Shown here: one piece after another, positions 38,665-48,590 of the stretch
How the letters are laid out: every line of letters starts with the position of its first letter
Numbering within the stretch: position 1 is the first letter of the stretch
DNA from: Tannerellaceae bacterium
GTDB lineage: Bacteria; Bacteroidota; Bacteroidia; Bacteroidales; Tannerellaceae
Length of the DNA stretch: 64,000 nt
Reading direction: 5' to 3'
Assembly (NCBI GenBank): GCA_021203545.1
Contig: JAJQAZ010000003.1
Location: 1 to 64,000, forward strand
Position numbers and translations under genes: made by a program
The notes under the pieces: generated by a model
The model's input: the letters and a program-made list of their open reading frames with translations, nothing else
Database searches by the model: none
Told to the model about the DNA's origin: nothing

Positions 38665-40954
38665 ATGAAACAAATCATCACTTTTTTAACCATTCTGTTA
38701 CCTATTAGTCTCTTTGCACAGATAAATGAGACATTTAGCGGTCCCGAAATCACTTCCGAAAATCCCTGGAAGGGAGATATTGATGAGTTCTGGATCAACC
38801 CTTACCAGGAGTTAGAATTTATTTCTATTCCCGGAGATGCGGGAGAAATGTCTATCTACCTGACAGAAGTTCCTTACCATACAAACATGATGTGGGAACT
38901 GGAAGTAACTCTCGATTTTAAACCTACTAACTCAAATAACTGCCGGATACAGGTGTTTTCCTACACCAACCTAACTCTCACCGAGAAATTTTATATCCAG
39001 ATAGGAAACAATAACACCCAGATATCCCTTTACCGGCAGGACACAGGAAACCCCGTTTTGTGTATAGGAGGCAGAAGATCCCTGATTGAATCTCCTTATA
39101 CAAAAGTATATATCCGTTTATTGCTTTTAGAAAGTAAAACATGGGTATTGCAAACCCGTACGGAAAACGAACCGGTCTACACGACCGAAGGCACCTACAA
39201 CCGTACCGTGCCAGACTATATAAAGAAAGGAACTTTTATGATCACCTGCCGGTACATCAAAAGCCGGATCAGTACTTTCTGGTTTGATAATATATCTATC
39301 CAATCTTACGAAGAAGGATCGCCAGGCGATAAGGATGATATCCCGGAGTTGGAAAATATCATCATCCGTTCTCTTTCACAAATCGAACTGGCTTATACGG
39401 CTCCGGTCAACATTAGTACAGCAGTTGTTACCATTACCGGCATGGGCAAAGCGGAAAAACTTGCCTATGGGGAAAACAATGCCTGTGTACTCTGCGATTT
39501 TCCTTTTCAACTGGAAAAAGAGGAAACCTATGAATTAGAGATCAAAGGACTAAAAACAATAGCAGGAACAAACGTTCCTACAGAGAAATGGGAAATAGCT
39601 GTAGAAGAAGGCAATACCCCTCCCCCGGAACCACCCCCTGCAGAAAAAATATACCGCAGGTATGGTTCTGATTAATGAAATTATGGCCGACCCGAAAGGC
39701 CTGACAGAGCTACCGGAAACCGAATACATCGAACTATATAATGCAAGCGGGGAATCTATATCCCTGAACGAGTGGATTTTTACTTACGGTACCCAAAACG
39801 TAAAACTCCCGGAAGTTATTCTTCCGGCCGGGGGATACCTGGTTCTTTTCCGGGAAGGTAGAGCCATAACAGTAGATGCAACAGGCATTGAGCTCCCACT
39901 CTCTAATTTTCCGTCTGCCCTTTCCAACACGGGAAAAGATCTTTCCTTCACAGCTCCGGACGGAACACGTATAGACGAAGTCGCCTATGGAAAAGCAACA
40001 TCCGCCCGTTCGTGGGAAAGAGAGGGCGAAAACTGGCATCTTTCTTTAGATAGCCGGGGAGGCACACAGGGTTCTAAAAACAGTTCTCCCGAAACACCGG
40101 CATTACCGGATCCTGGCACAGAGGAAATAAATCCCGGAGATATTATATTCAATGAATTATTACCAAACCCCTACCCGGAAGGAAGTGAATTTATCGAATT
40201 GTATAACCATTCCGGCTCCCCATTACCGGTAAACGGGTTAAGCATTGCCGTACGCAAGGCCGACGGTACACTCTCTACAAACTATTCATTGGAAAATAGC
40301 CCCTATATACTTCCGGATAAAGGATATCTGGTAATTACCAAAGACAAAGCCGGAGTCCTCCTCTTTTATACCGTTCCGGATGAAGATGTGATATGGGAAA
40401 CCAAAATGCCGGTTCTGAACAACTCCTCTTCAACACTCGTACTTTTCCGCACATCCGACCAGATAGTTATAGACGAAATTGCTTACTCTTCCCGTTGGCA
40501 TGCCTCTTCTCTGATCTCCGAAAAAGGGGTTTCACTGGAACGGGTTAATCCGGAAACTGAAACACAAAACGAAAACAACTGGGCTTCCGCATCCCAAATG
40601 GCCGGTTTTGCCACACCCGGTTACCAGAATTCACAGTTCATGGCTTCAACAGAAGAGGAAGGATCGTTAAAAATAGGTATAGGCAAACCCGTCTACCATG
40701 AAAACGGTACCTATACAATTGACTATCAACTCGACAAAGCCGGCTATTACTGCCAGGCAATCATTTATTCACTGTCCGGCAATAAACTAACAGAAATTGC
40801 CGGTCACACCCTTACCGGCACAGCAGGTACGCTTACCTGGGACGGCACATCCGGTGGCACCCGTTTACCGGCAGGGCTCTATCTTCTTTACATAGAATTT
40901 TATCATCCCGAAGGAGGCAACAGACGCTTTAAAATCCCTCTGCCGGTAAGATAA
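38665..40954 (+). pseudogene. Secreted lamin-tail-domain protein, one frameshift
   Basis: Two frames overlapping by 14 bases appear to be one protein of about 760 residues. The first (38665-39649) has a signal peptide ending SLFAQ, a lectin-like beta domain and an Ig-like domain with LENIIIRSLSQIELAY. At the A run 39644-39649 the frame breaks; with one A less it reads PPPAEKYTAGMVLINEIMAD. The second part has two lamin-tail domains (EIMADPKGLTELPETEYIELYN and ELLPNPYPEGSEFIELYN) and a FlgD-like C-terminal domain (WDGTSGGTRLPAGLYLLY) as in type IX secreted proteins. The second part alone lacks a signal peptide, supporting a single gene. Function is unknown, probably surface binding. Confidence 0.8.
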
Positions 40955-41031
40955 AAGGGTGATATACTTTTATTAACATTCCTGGCTGCATATAATATGT
41001 CCGGTTTGATCACTCATACTTTAATCTTTAT

Positions 41032-41039
41032 TATTTTTG
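41032..41039 (+). promoter_or_regulatory. Promoter candidate for tdh
   Basis: TATTTTTG fits TAnnTTTG, with TTTG 23 bases upstream at 41005-41008, slightly wide. The tdh ATG is 53 bases downstream. Confidence 0.5.
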
Positions 41040-41091
41040 TAGTAACATAAATAACAAAATATCGCTATAGTAAATCTAACAACAATTGAGT

Positions 41092-42114
41092 ATGAAAGCT
41101 CTGGTAAAACTACGCCCCGGAAAGGGTATCTGGATGGAAGATGTTCCCGTCCCACAGATCGGCATTAATGATGTCCTGATTAAAATCCGTAAAACAGCAA
41201 TATGCGGTACAGACCTGCACATATATAAATGGGATGACTGGTCGCAACGCACTATTAAAACACCTATGACAATCGGGCACGAATATGTAGGGGAAATAGT
41301 AGAATTAGGTAAAGGTGTACAACACCTGCAAATTGGTGAACGGGTAACCGGCGAAGGGCATATCGCCTGTGGGCATTGCCGGAACTGCCGGCGGGGTAAA
41401 AAACATGTCTGCCAGAATACAGTGGGAATCGGTGTAGACCGTGACGGAGCTTTTGCCGAATACCTGTGTGTTCCTGCGGAAAATGTAGTACGGCTTGACG
41501 ACCGCATCAGTGATGATATGGCTGCGATCATGGATCCGTTTGGCAACGCAACCCATACGGCTCTCTCTTTTCCATTGATCGGGGAAGATGTACTCATTAC
41601 CGGCGCCGGACTGATTGGCTGTATGGCTACGGCCATCTGCCGTTTTGTAGGTGCCCGCCACGTGGTAGTAAGCGACCTCAGCGATTACCGCCTGGACATC
41701 GCCCGGCGCATGGGAGCCACATTGACTGTGAACCCAACCAAAGGCGAATCCGTACACGGAGCAATGGAACAACTGAATATGCAGGGTTTCGATATCGGAC
41801 TCGAAATGTCAGGCTCGCCCAAAGCCTTCAATGAAATGATCGACAACATGTATAACGGTTCTAAAATATCGTTGTTAGGCATCCTGCCCGACAACACGAA
41901 TGTAGACTGGAACAAAATTATATTCAAAGCACTCACCCTGAAAGGTATCTACGGACGCGAAATGTGGGAAACATGGTACCAGATGAAACAAATGCTGATC
42001 ACCGGTATCAATCTTGAACCGGTTATCACCCACCGTTTCCATATCGACGATTTCCAACAAGGTTTCGACGTAATGGAAACCGGCAACTGCGGCAAAGTGA
42101 TTCTTGAGTGGTAA
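41092..42114 (+). CDS. tdh: L-threonine 3-dehydrogenase
   Basis: A 340-residue zinc-dependent medium-chain dehydrogenase that oxidises L-threonine to 2-amino-3-ketobutyrate. Catalytic zinc ligands are in ICGTDLHIY and GHEYVGEI; structural zinc cysteines in [15 protein letters not shown]; the NAD motif is [16 protein letters not shown]; the C-terminal [15 protein letters not shown] is characteristic of Tdh. The ATG at 41092 is chosen over a TTG two codons before. The partner ligase gene kbl is not adjacent. Intact. Confidence 0.95.
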   Translation: MKALVKLRPGKGIWMEDVPVPQIGINDVLIKIRKTAICGTDLHIYKWDDWSQRTIKTPMTIGHEYVGEIVELGKGVQHLQIGERVTGEGHIACGHCRNCRRGKKHVCQNTVGIGVDRDGAFAEYLCVPAENVVRLDDRISDDMAAIMDPFGNATHTALSFPLIGEDVLITGAGLIGCMATAICRFVGARHVVVSDLSDYRLDIARRMGATLTVNPTKGESVHGAMEQLNMQGFDIGLEMSGSPKAFNEMIDNMYNGSKISLLGILPDNTNVDWNKIIFKALTLKGIYGREMWETWYQMKQMLITGINLEPVITHRFHIDDFQQGFDVMETGNCGKVILEW

Positions 42115-42126
42115 AGTGAAACATAA

Positions 42127-42152
42127 GGTTATCCTCCGTTCAGGGGATAACC
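42127..42152. terminator. Bidirectional terminator-like hairpin after tdh
   Basis: Perfect 8-bp stem GGTTATCC (42127-42134) and GGATAACC (42145-42152), with outer GTGAAA/TTTCAC pairing around it. It lies between convergent genes and overlaps the stop of the one on the minus strand. No T run, so efficiency is uncertain. Confidence 0.6.
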
Positions 42153-43140
42153 TATTTCACTTCCCGGCAAACAGCCAGATAAAGATTATCTTCATTATGG
42201 GAACTCACCCAGAAGTGGTTCCCTATATGTTGTACGATCCGGCCTTTGGCCAATCCACGGGGCATTTGCATATCAATATACTCACGGGTAGATAGTTCAA
42301 ACAACTTTTGTTTTCCCTTCCATTCGTCGCTATCGAAATGGGGAGTAAGGATTGCATACTGCCGGGAATAGGAAAACACACCGTGCACTCCCCGTTTTTT
42401 CTGATCTATTTCCTCTAATAAACCACTATCTATTATCTTCTCTTTCCTTTTTCCTTTCCGGGCTGTCTTCAATAAAGCATACCAATCCATTCCCCACTTA
42501 TTTACACTGGTTGTTTTCGCACCCGGACAGAAAAAGCAGACTTCGTCACCTTGCATCATGGCACTGTCGTATTTAATCAAATCCTTACCACGACAGTCGT
42601 GACGACGATCCGGAAAGAGTTCCTCTTCTGTAATTCCCATAAAGTCAATCCACCGTGCAACACCTTTTATTATATCAAGTTCCAGGTAACCAATATTCCG
42701 GATATCATGCGAATAACTGTTATACTCAAACCCAACCGGAAATACCGGTCCGTCCGAAACAATAGCTAAACTACGTAATTCTGCCGGTTTATAAGGGTCT
42801 GTATCAGGTATCACCTTTTTCAGGAAATTACCATTTTTAACCGGAAGAATGAAAGAGGGTTGTTCCGGGTCAGTTATCACTTCCAGTTCATATATATTCC
42901 TGAGAATGCAGATTTTATCCTGACAGGCAAATACAACTATATCATTTCCATGTAAACGGGAATTCTTCTACGGTTAGACTCTCTATAGGATACTTTTCCT
43001 TCCCGGATAAAAACCAACGATTGAAGAGGATATTTTTTCTCAAAAAGGAATGCGGCCAATCCATTGGTCGTAAAAGCAGCCTGCTTCATCCAATTTTTCA
43101 ATCCTTCCAAAGGATATTTTTCTATTACTTCCAGTTTCAT
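42152..43140 (-). pseudogene. Unrecognised cytoplasmic protein, possibly beta-propeller, one frameshift
   Basis: Two pieces, 42937-43140 and 42152-42936, join into about 330 residues. The N-terminal piece (MKLEVIEKYPLEGLKNWMKQ, QSLVFIREGKVSYRESNRR) leaves the frame near 42962-42969; restoring one base gives NSRLHGNDIVVFACQDKICIL, which continues into the second piece. Short strands with conserved aromatic and Asp residues (FWVSSHNEDNLYLAVCREV) suggest a propeller-like fold, but no family is recognised and there is no signal peptide. Upstream of it are a repeat and the sensor kinase gene. Confidence 0.65.
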
Positions 43141-43214
43141 TATTTTCTCTTTCATTAAAACAGTTTACAGTTGTAAAACTACAAAAAAATAATTTACTTA
43201 CTGTGTGCTATTTA

Positions 43215-43236
43215 GGCACAGATTTAAATCTGCGCC
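43215..43236 (-). repeat. Dispersed 22-bp palindrome, copy 3
   Basis: Reverse-complement orientation of the copies at 8265 and 36238, followed by AGCGATAGGCCAGCGATAG, a short direct repeat. Confidence 0.85.
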
Positions 43237-43271
43237 AGCGATAGGCCAGCGATAGAATTATATATCCCGTA

Positions 43272-44270
43272 TCACAATCCTACCCGGTCGGGTGGGAAAA
43301 GTAAGGAAATCGTAGTGCCCTGATCCGGTTTGGATTGTATGGAGATACTACCTCCGTGGCGGTTCATGATTTGCCGGCAAATACTAAGGCCGATCCCGGA
43401 GCCGCCGGATTTTGTGGTATAAAACGGAACGAAAACTTTGTCCAGTGCTTCGGGAATAATTCCCGTTCCTTTGTCTGTTACCGAGATCACGACCCGGCCC
43501 TCTTTGCGGCAGGCTGACAGGGATATCGCCGGTTTGGCTCCTTCCGGAGTAGCTTCAACTGCATTTTTAACCAGATTGATAACCACCTGTTCCAAAAGTC
43601 CGCGATCCCCTTTTAGCTGTAATCCGGCCGGATAAATATCATATGTAATGGCTGCTTCTTCCGGCAATAATGCGGATAAACTTTCAAAGAAAGAACGAAC
43701 CGTAAAAAACGAAACAACAGGTATGGGGATACGGGTCAGCTTCCGGTAGTTCTCTACAAACTCCAATAAACCTTTACTACGGCGGTGAATGGTTTGCATA
43801 GCCTGTAGCATAATTTCGTAATCCCGTTCGTTCATTCCGTTTACTGTAGCCCGTTCGGATACTGTTTCAGACAAGGAAATAACCGGTGCCATCGAATTCA
43901 TGATCTCGTGGGTAAGTACCCGGATCAGCTTTTACCACGCTTCGACCTCTGTTTCGGCCACGACCGAATAATACAGCCGGGAACGAAAAGCCGCCAGTGC
44001 CTCATTCATTGCATGAGACAATGCTGCTTCTGCTCCTTTACCTTTGGAGTGGAAAGAGATATTCAGATCACCGTAATGAATATGACTGATCATCTGTTCC
44101 ATTTTGCGTATGGTCTTTCGCTGGTCGTAATAAAGAGAGATAGCTGTTAGCAGCAGAAAAACCAAGATCATACCTGCCGAGAAATAAAGATCCTTCATAA
44201 ACAGGAAAGCACCTCCCACGGCAAACAACACAATCAGGCTGATCTTTCCTGCTGTTATATACTTAATCAT
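43272..44270 (-). pseudogene. NtrY-like sensor histidine kinase, interrupted by an in-frame TAA
   Basis: About 332 residues if read through. Two membrane helices at the N-terminus (ISLIVLFAVGGAFLF, AGMILVFLLLTAISLYY), then the dimerisation helix with the phosphorylated His in VLTHEIMNSMAPV and an ATPase domain with N box LVKNAVEATPEG and G boxes VTDKGTGI, GGSGIGLSICRQI. TAA at 43932-43934 falls in EAW-stop-KLIRVLTHEI, where relatives carry Gln, so CAA to TAA is likely. The break lies between membrane part and catalytic core. Its ATG overlaps the stop of the response-regulator gene, so the two form an operon. Confidence 0.88.
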
Positions 44271-45626
44271 AAGCCCAGTTTTTCGAGTTTCCGGTAAAGT
44301 GTAAAACGGGTGATTCCCAATAGTTCGGCTGCACGCGACACATTTCCCCCTGCCCGGCGTAAAGCCCGTTCAACAGCATCTTTTTCAAGCGCACTCAGGT
44401 TTAATTCCTCATGGCTGCCACGCCGTAAAGGTGCAGGCTGCAGCATAAAGTTTTCCGGTTTCAAAGTAGTACCCTCTGCAAGAATGACAGCTCTTTCCAA
44501 CGCATATTGCAACTCCCGCACATTGCCCGGCCAACCGTATTTCATCAGTTTGGTACGGGCTTCACGGGAAATACCGGTGATATTCTTTTTATACTTCCAA
44601 GCATATTTCTCCAGAAAATAAGTAGCCAACAACAGGATATCATTACCCCTTTCACGTAAGGGGGGTATGTGAATTTCAATGGTGTTGATACGGTATAATA
44701 AATCCTGCCGGAACTCCTCTTCCTCCACTTTCTGATGCAAATTTACATTGGTAGCCGAGATCATTCGTACATCAATAGAGACAGGATGATTGGAACCCAG
44801 ACGGGTGATCTCTTTTTTCTATCGCAGTTAATAGTTTTGCCTGCATCGGCAGACTTAGATTGCCGATTTCATCCAGAAAAAGTGTTCCTCCGTCGGCCAT
44901 TTCCATACGGCCAGGTTTATCTTTCCGGGCATCCGTAAAAGCTCCTTTCTCATATCCAAACAATTCGCTTTCAAAAAGTTGTTCAGGGATGCTTCCCAGA
45001 TCAATCGTAATAAACCCTTTTCCCCGCCGGGGTGAATGATGATACAACGCCCGGGCAACCAAATCCTTACCTGTGCCATTCTCGCCCAATATCAGAATGT
45101 TGGCATCAGTATGCTGTAACTTTTCTATAGTAGCAAACACCTGTTGCATAACCCCGCTCTCTCCCAGAATATCAAAGGAAGTTTCTCCGCCTGAACTTAA
45201 CACCTCTACCTGTTTTTTTAACTGCGATACCTCTCTGCGGCTATCCCTCAGTTCCAGAGCGGCAAACAAAGTAGCCAACAGTTTTTCTTTTTCCCACGGT
45301 TTAGGAATAAAATCAATCGCTCCGGCTTTAATTGCCTGAACAGCTTTCTCCGTATCGGCATAGGCCGTAATAAAAATCACAACGGCATCCGGATCAATGG
45401 ATTTGATCTTTTCCAGCCAGAAAAGACCTTCCCGGCCACTGATCGCATCCCGTGTAAAATTCATATCCAGTAAAACCACATCCGGGCGGAAAGTTTTCAT
45501 AAAATGTTCAATCCGCTCCGGCTGAGTGGTAACCTTCACCTGCTCCACATACGGTTCAAGTAACAGATTAAGGGCAAACAGGATATCCTGGTTATCGTCA
45601 ACAACAAATATCTTACCTCGTTTCAT
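44267..45626 (-). pseudogene. NtrC-family sigma-54-dependent response regulator, one frameshift
   Basis: Receiver domain (about 1-120; phosphorylated Asp in VVLLDMNFTRDA), AAA+ domain with Walker A GENGTGKD, the sigma-54 contact loop GAFTDA (variant of GAFTGA), Walker B GGTLFLDEIGNL, then a Fis-type helix-turn-helix (SRAAELLGITRFTLYRKLEKL). The frame breaks at a T run (plus strand, 44813-44818); with one base less it reads IEKEITRLGSNHPVSIDVR and continues. Joined length is about 452 residues, normal. It is divergent from the TolC operon, the probable target. The indel is in a homopolymer and may be an error. Confidence 0.92.
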
Positions 45627-45675
45627 ACTTTATTCAGACATAAGAACATATTTCGGGAACTGTAAAGTAACGAAA

Positions 45676-45683
45676 CAAAGATA
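45676..45683 (-). promoter_or_regulatory. Candidate -7 box TATCTTTG for the regulator/kinase operon
   Basis: Exact TAnnTTTG match on the minus strand, 50 bases upstream of the regulator start. The operator-like sites at 45705-45741 lie where its -33 region would be, allowing autoregulation. Confidence 0.55.
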
Positions 45684-45704
45684 GGATTATTTGAATAGAA
45701 AAAG

Positions 45705-45741
45705 TGTGTGATTCCGCACGTAATTTGTGCAAACACGCACA
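45705..45741 (+). promoter_or_regulatory. Two tandem operator-like sites upstream of the TolC operon
   Basis: Site 2 (45726-45741) is the perfect dyad TGTGC-N6-GCACA; site 1 (45705-45720) is TGTGT-N6-GCACG, the same layout with one degenerate half. Start-to-start distance is 21 bases, two helical turns, so both face the same side of the DNA. They lie about 70-105 bases upstream of the sigma-54 box, the usual place for enhancer-binding proteins. Confidence 0.6.
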
Positions 45742-45796
45742 ACCTTTTACTTCAGCAAACAAGAATAATACACTAATAAACAGAATATTAAAACAA

Positions 45797-45812
45797 TGGC
45801 ATATTATTTGAA
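45797..45812 (+). promoter_or_regulatory. Candidate sigma-54 promoter for the TolC operon
   Basis: TGGCATATTATTTGAA compares with TGGCACRNNNNTTGCW: GG and TTG at the right spacing, C to A at the -12 cytosine. It is the only GG-N10-G match in the gap, and no TAnnTTTG box is present. The predicted start of transcription would fall only a few bases before the tolC ATG at 45824, which is unusually tight. Confidence 0.5.
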
Positions 45813-45823
45813 TCATTCGTTGC

Positions 45824-47290
45824 ATGAAACAATTGCTTATATATGCACTGATTATAGGGTTACCGGCTGGAGCGTATGCACAGGATACTCTACGCATCAC
45901 GCTGCACGAAGCGATATACCTGGCCCGGCAAAATTCATCCGATGCGATCTCGGCCCGGCATGCTTTCCGCGCAGCCTACTGGGATTACCGGACTTTTAAA
46001 GCCAATTTATTACCCAGTATTACACTAACAGCCGATCCGCAATTGAACCGCTCTATTAATTCCATCACACTCGAAGACGGAAGCGATATATATGTACACC
46101 GGAACCAGCTTTCTACTAACGCGGCTATCACAATCAATCAGAATATTCCTTTAACAGGAGGTAGTTTGTATGCCTATACCTCGCTGAACCGTATAGACCT
46201 ATTCAATGATAACACCTATTCTTATATGAGCCAGCCTTTGGTAGTAGGATATAGCCAGAACCTATTTGGGTATAATTCGCTGAAATGGAGCAAAAAGATA
46301 GAACCCATGCGGTACAAAGAAGCCAGAAAAGCATTGGTAGAAAGTATGGAGGTGGTAGCTGTACAGGCAACTTATAAATTCTTTCAATTGGCCCTGGCAC
46401 AATCTTCCTGTGAGATTGCCCGGTACAATTATGCACAGGCAGATACCCTGTTCCAGTATGCGCAGGGCAGGTATAATATCGGTACGATCAACGAAAACGA
46501 AATGCTTCAATTGGAAATCAATCTCCTGACTCAACAGACCAATATTATGAATGCGGAGATACAGGTAGACAATTGCATGGAAGACCTGCGGCATTATCTG
46601 GGATTAAATGAAGGAGTAGAACTGATTGTAGAGGTGAACGACGTAGTACCATCCCTCTTTATTCCTATAGAACAGGCATTGGCTATGGCTTACGAGAACA
46701 ATCCGGAAATAGATAATATGGAACGTACCCGTATTGTTAGCGAAAGTAACGTAGCCTATGCCCGGTCGCTACGGGGTTTTAGCAGCAGCTTATATATGGA
46801 GTTTGGTCTAACCCAGACTGATAGGAAACCTGGAAATGCCTACCGGAATCCGGTAGACCAACAGGCTGTTAGCGTTGGGATACGTGTTCCGATACTGGAT
46901 TGGGGAGTAGGCAAAGGAAGGGTAAAAGTGGCCATCAGCGAACGGGATAAAGTCTATACCCAACTGGAACAACAGAAAATAAATTTCACAACGAATGTGA
47001 TTAACACAGTTAAGCAGTTCAACCTGCAAAATAACAAAGTGATCATCGCTACAAAAACCGACCAGGCGGCAGTAAAGAGAAATGAAATTGCCCATAAACT
47101 TTACCTGTTGGGTAAATCGACCATACTGGATCTGAATGCTGCCGTAACCGAGAAAGATAATGCACGCTATAATTACCTGAGTACTTTGTACGATTACTGG
47201 AGCTTGTATTATAGTATACGGCGTATTACAGGATATGATTTTGAGAGAGACAGGGAGTTGGGTGTTGATTACGAACTTTTAATAAAATGA
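45824..47290 (+). CDS. TolC-family outer-membrane efflux protein
   Basis: A 488-residue protein with signal peptide (LPAGAYAQ cleavage region) and two repeats of long amphipathic helices and beta strands (LTLHEAIYLARQNS-like start at about 25, second half from about 280 with PIEQALAMAYENNPEI), as in TolC. It forms the outer-membrane exit duct for export. Its stop overlaps the start of the HlyD gene (ATGA). Intact, first gene of the exporter operon. Confidence 0.93.
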   Translation: MKQLLIYALIIGLPAGAYAQDTLRITLHEAIYLARQNSSDAISARHAFRAAYWDYRTFKANLLPSITLTADPQLNRSINSITLEDGSDIYVHRNQLSTNAAITINQNIPLTGGSLYAYTSLNRIDLFNDNTYSYMSQPLVVGYSQNLFGYNSLKWSKKIEPMRYKEARKALVESMEVVAVQATYKFFQLALAQSSCEIARYNYAQADTLFQYAQGRYNIGTINENEMLQLEINLLTQQTNIMNAEIQVDNCMEDLRHYLGLNEGVELIVEVNDVVPSLFIPIEQALAMAYENNPEIDNMERTRIVSESNVAYARSLRGFSSSLYMEFGLTQTDRKPGNAYRNPVDQQAVSVGIRVPILDWGVGKGRVKVAISERDKVYTQLEQQKINFTTNVINTVKQFNLQNNKVIIATKTDQAAVKRNEIAHKLYLLGKSTILDLNAAVTEKDNARYNYLSTLYDYWSLYYSIRRITGYDFERDRELGVDYELLIK

Positions 47291-48543
47291 ACATGGACAG
47301 ACCGATCGCGAAAAAACCGGTTTATTATAAATACCGCTACCATATAATCGGAGGAATACTTTTCCTGCTGTTATGCATCTATGTAGGCATATTGTCATCA
47401 GGCGGGCGTAAACTGCGTACTAATATGGAAAATTTGCTTATCGGAGAAGCAGTTGCCGGAAAGTTTCTGGAATATGTAGATGTAGAAGGAGTTGTACAAC
47501 CGATTCTTACCATCAGAGTAAATACACGCGAAAGCGGATCAGTAGAGCGGATCGTATCCGAAGACGGTACCATGTTGCGACGGGGAGATACGATTCTGGT
47601 ACTGTCGAATCCGGAACTGCTTCGCCAGATAGAAGACCAACAGGATGAATGGGAGAAACAACGGATTTCTTACGAAGAGAAATCAATCGAAATGGAACAG
47701 AAAAGCATCAATCTGCAACAATTAATGCTACAGGCGACATACGATTTAAACCGTTTGGAAAAGAGTTTTGAGCTGGATAAAGAAGAATATAAAATGGGTG
47801 TAAAAAGTCGTGCCCAACTGGAAGTGCAGGAGGATGAATTCGCATTCAAAGCTAAAAATACGGAGTTACAGTTACAGGGATTGAAACACGATAGCGCCAT
47901 GGCTGTAATACGGAAAGAATTAATGAAAAACGATCTGGAAAGAGAACGGAAGAAATATGAGCACACCCGCGAACGGCTGGAAGAACTGGTAGTGAAAGCC
48001 CCGATAGCCGGACAATTGAGTTTTGTACGGGTTACACCCGGCCAGCAGGTTGCGAGCGGAGAAGCGGTAGGCGAGATCAAAGTGTTGGACCAGTTTAAGA
48101 TACATGCAGCTATGAGCGAATATTATGTGGACCGGATCACGACCGGACTGCCGGCTACCATTAGCTGGCAGAGTATGAAATATCCGCTCCGGATCACAAA
48201 AGTAGTTCCCGAAGTAAAAGACCGCACCTTTGATATCGACCTGGTTTTTACCAATGAGGTTCCGGAAACCGTACGTATAGGAAAGAACTTCCGGGTACAG
48301 GTAGAACTGGGTCAGCCGGAAGATGCACTGGTAATACCCCGGGGCGATTTCTTTCAGGTAACCGGCGGGCAATGGATATACAAACTCAATGCCGCCGGGA
48401 ACAGGGCAGTTAAAGTACCTATCAATATCGGATGGCAAAACCCGCTTCAATATGAAATCATATCCGGACTACAACCAGGCGACAGGATTATTGTAACAGG
48501 ATACAATACTTTCGGTAATGCCGACGAACTAATACTGAATTAA
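47287..48543 (+). CDS. HlyD/MacA-type periplasmic adaptor
   Basis: 418 residues: one N-terminal membrane helix (IIGGILFLLLCIYVGIL), a split lipoyl domain (GSVERIVSEDGTMLRRGDTI before and VKAPIAGQLSFVRVTPGQQV after), a long coiled coil (about 115-225), and beta-barrel and membrane-proximal domains ending LQPGDRIIVTGYNTFG. It bridges inner-membrane permease and TolC. Coupled by overlap with tolC and followed 48 bases later by the first permease. Confidence 0.93.
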   Translation: MNMDRPIAKKPVYYKYRYHIIGGILFLLLCIYVGILSSGGRKLRTNMENLLIGEAVAGKFLEYVDVEGVVQPILTIRVNTRESGSVERIVSEDGTMLRRGDTILVLSNPELLRQIEDQQDEWEKQRISYEEKSIEMEQKSINLQQLMLQATYDLNRLEKSFELDKEEYKMGVKSRAQLEVQEDEFAFKAKNTELQLQGLKHDSAMAVIRKELMKNDLERERKKYEHTRERLEELVVKAPIAGQLSFVRVTPGQQVASGEAVGEIKVLDQFKIHAAMSEYYVDRITTGLPATISWQSMKYPLRITKVVPEVKDRTFDIDLVFTNEVPETVRIGKNFRVQVELGQPEDALVIPRGDFFQVTGGQWIYKLNAAGNRAVKVPINIGWQNPLQYEIISGLQPGDRIIVTGYNTFGNADELILN

Positions 48544-48590
48544 CTCTTACTTTTCAAAATATTTCTTTCATTTGTAATAAGAAACAAGAC

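Noticed and set aside
39662-40954. Lamin-tail part as an independent gene
   Set aside because: It would lack a signal peptide and begins in mid-sequence after a Pro-rich linker, next to an A run where one base restores a single secreted protein.
3142-43934. In-frame TAG codons as amber recoding (pyrrolysine or suppressor tRNA)
   Set aside because: One of the three stops is TAA, intact genes in the window also end in TAG (for example the MATE gene), and many frameshifts occur alongside. Mutation or sequence error is simpler.
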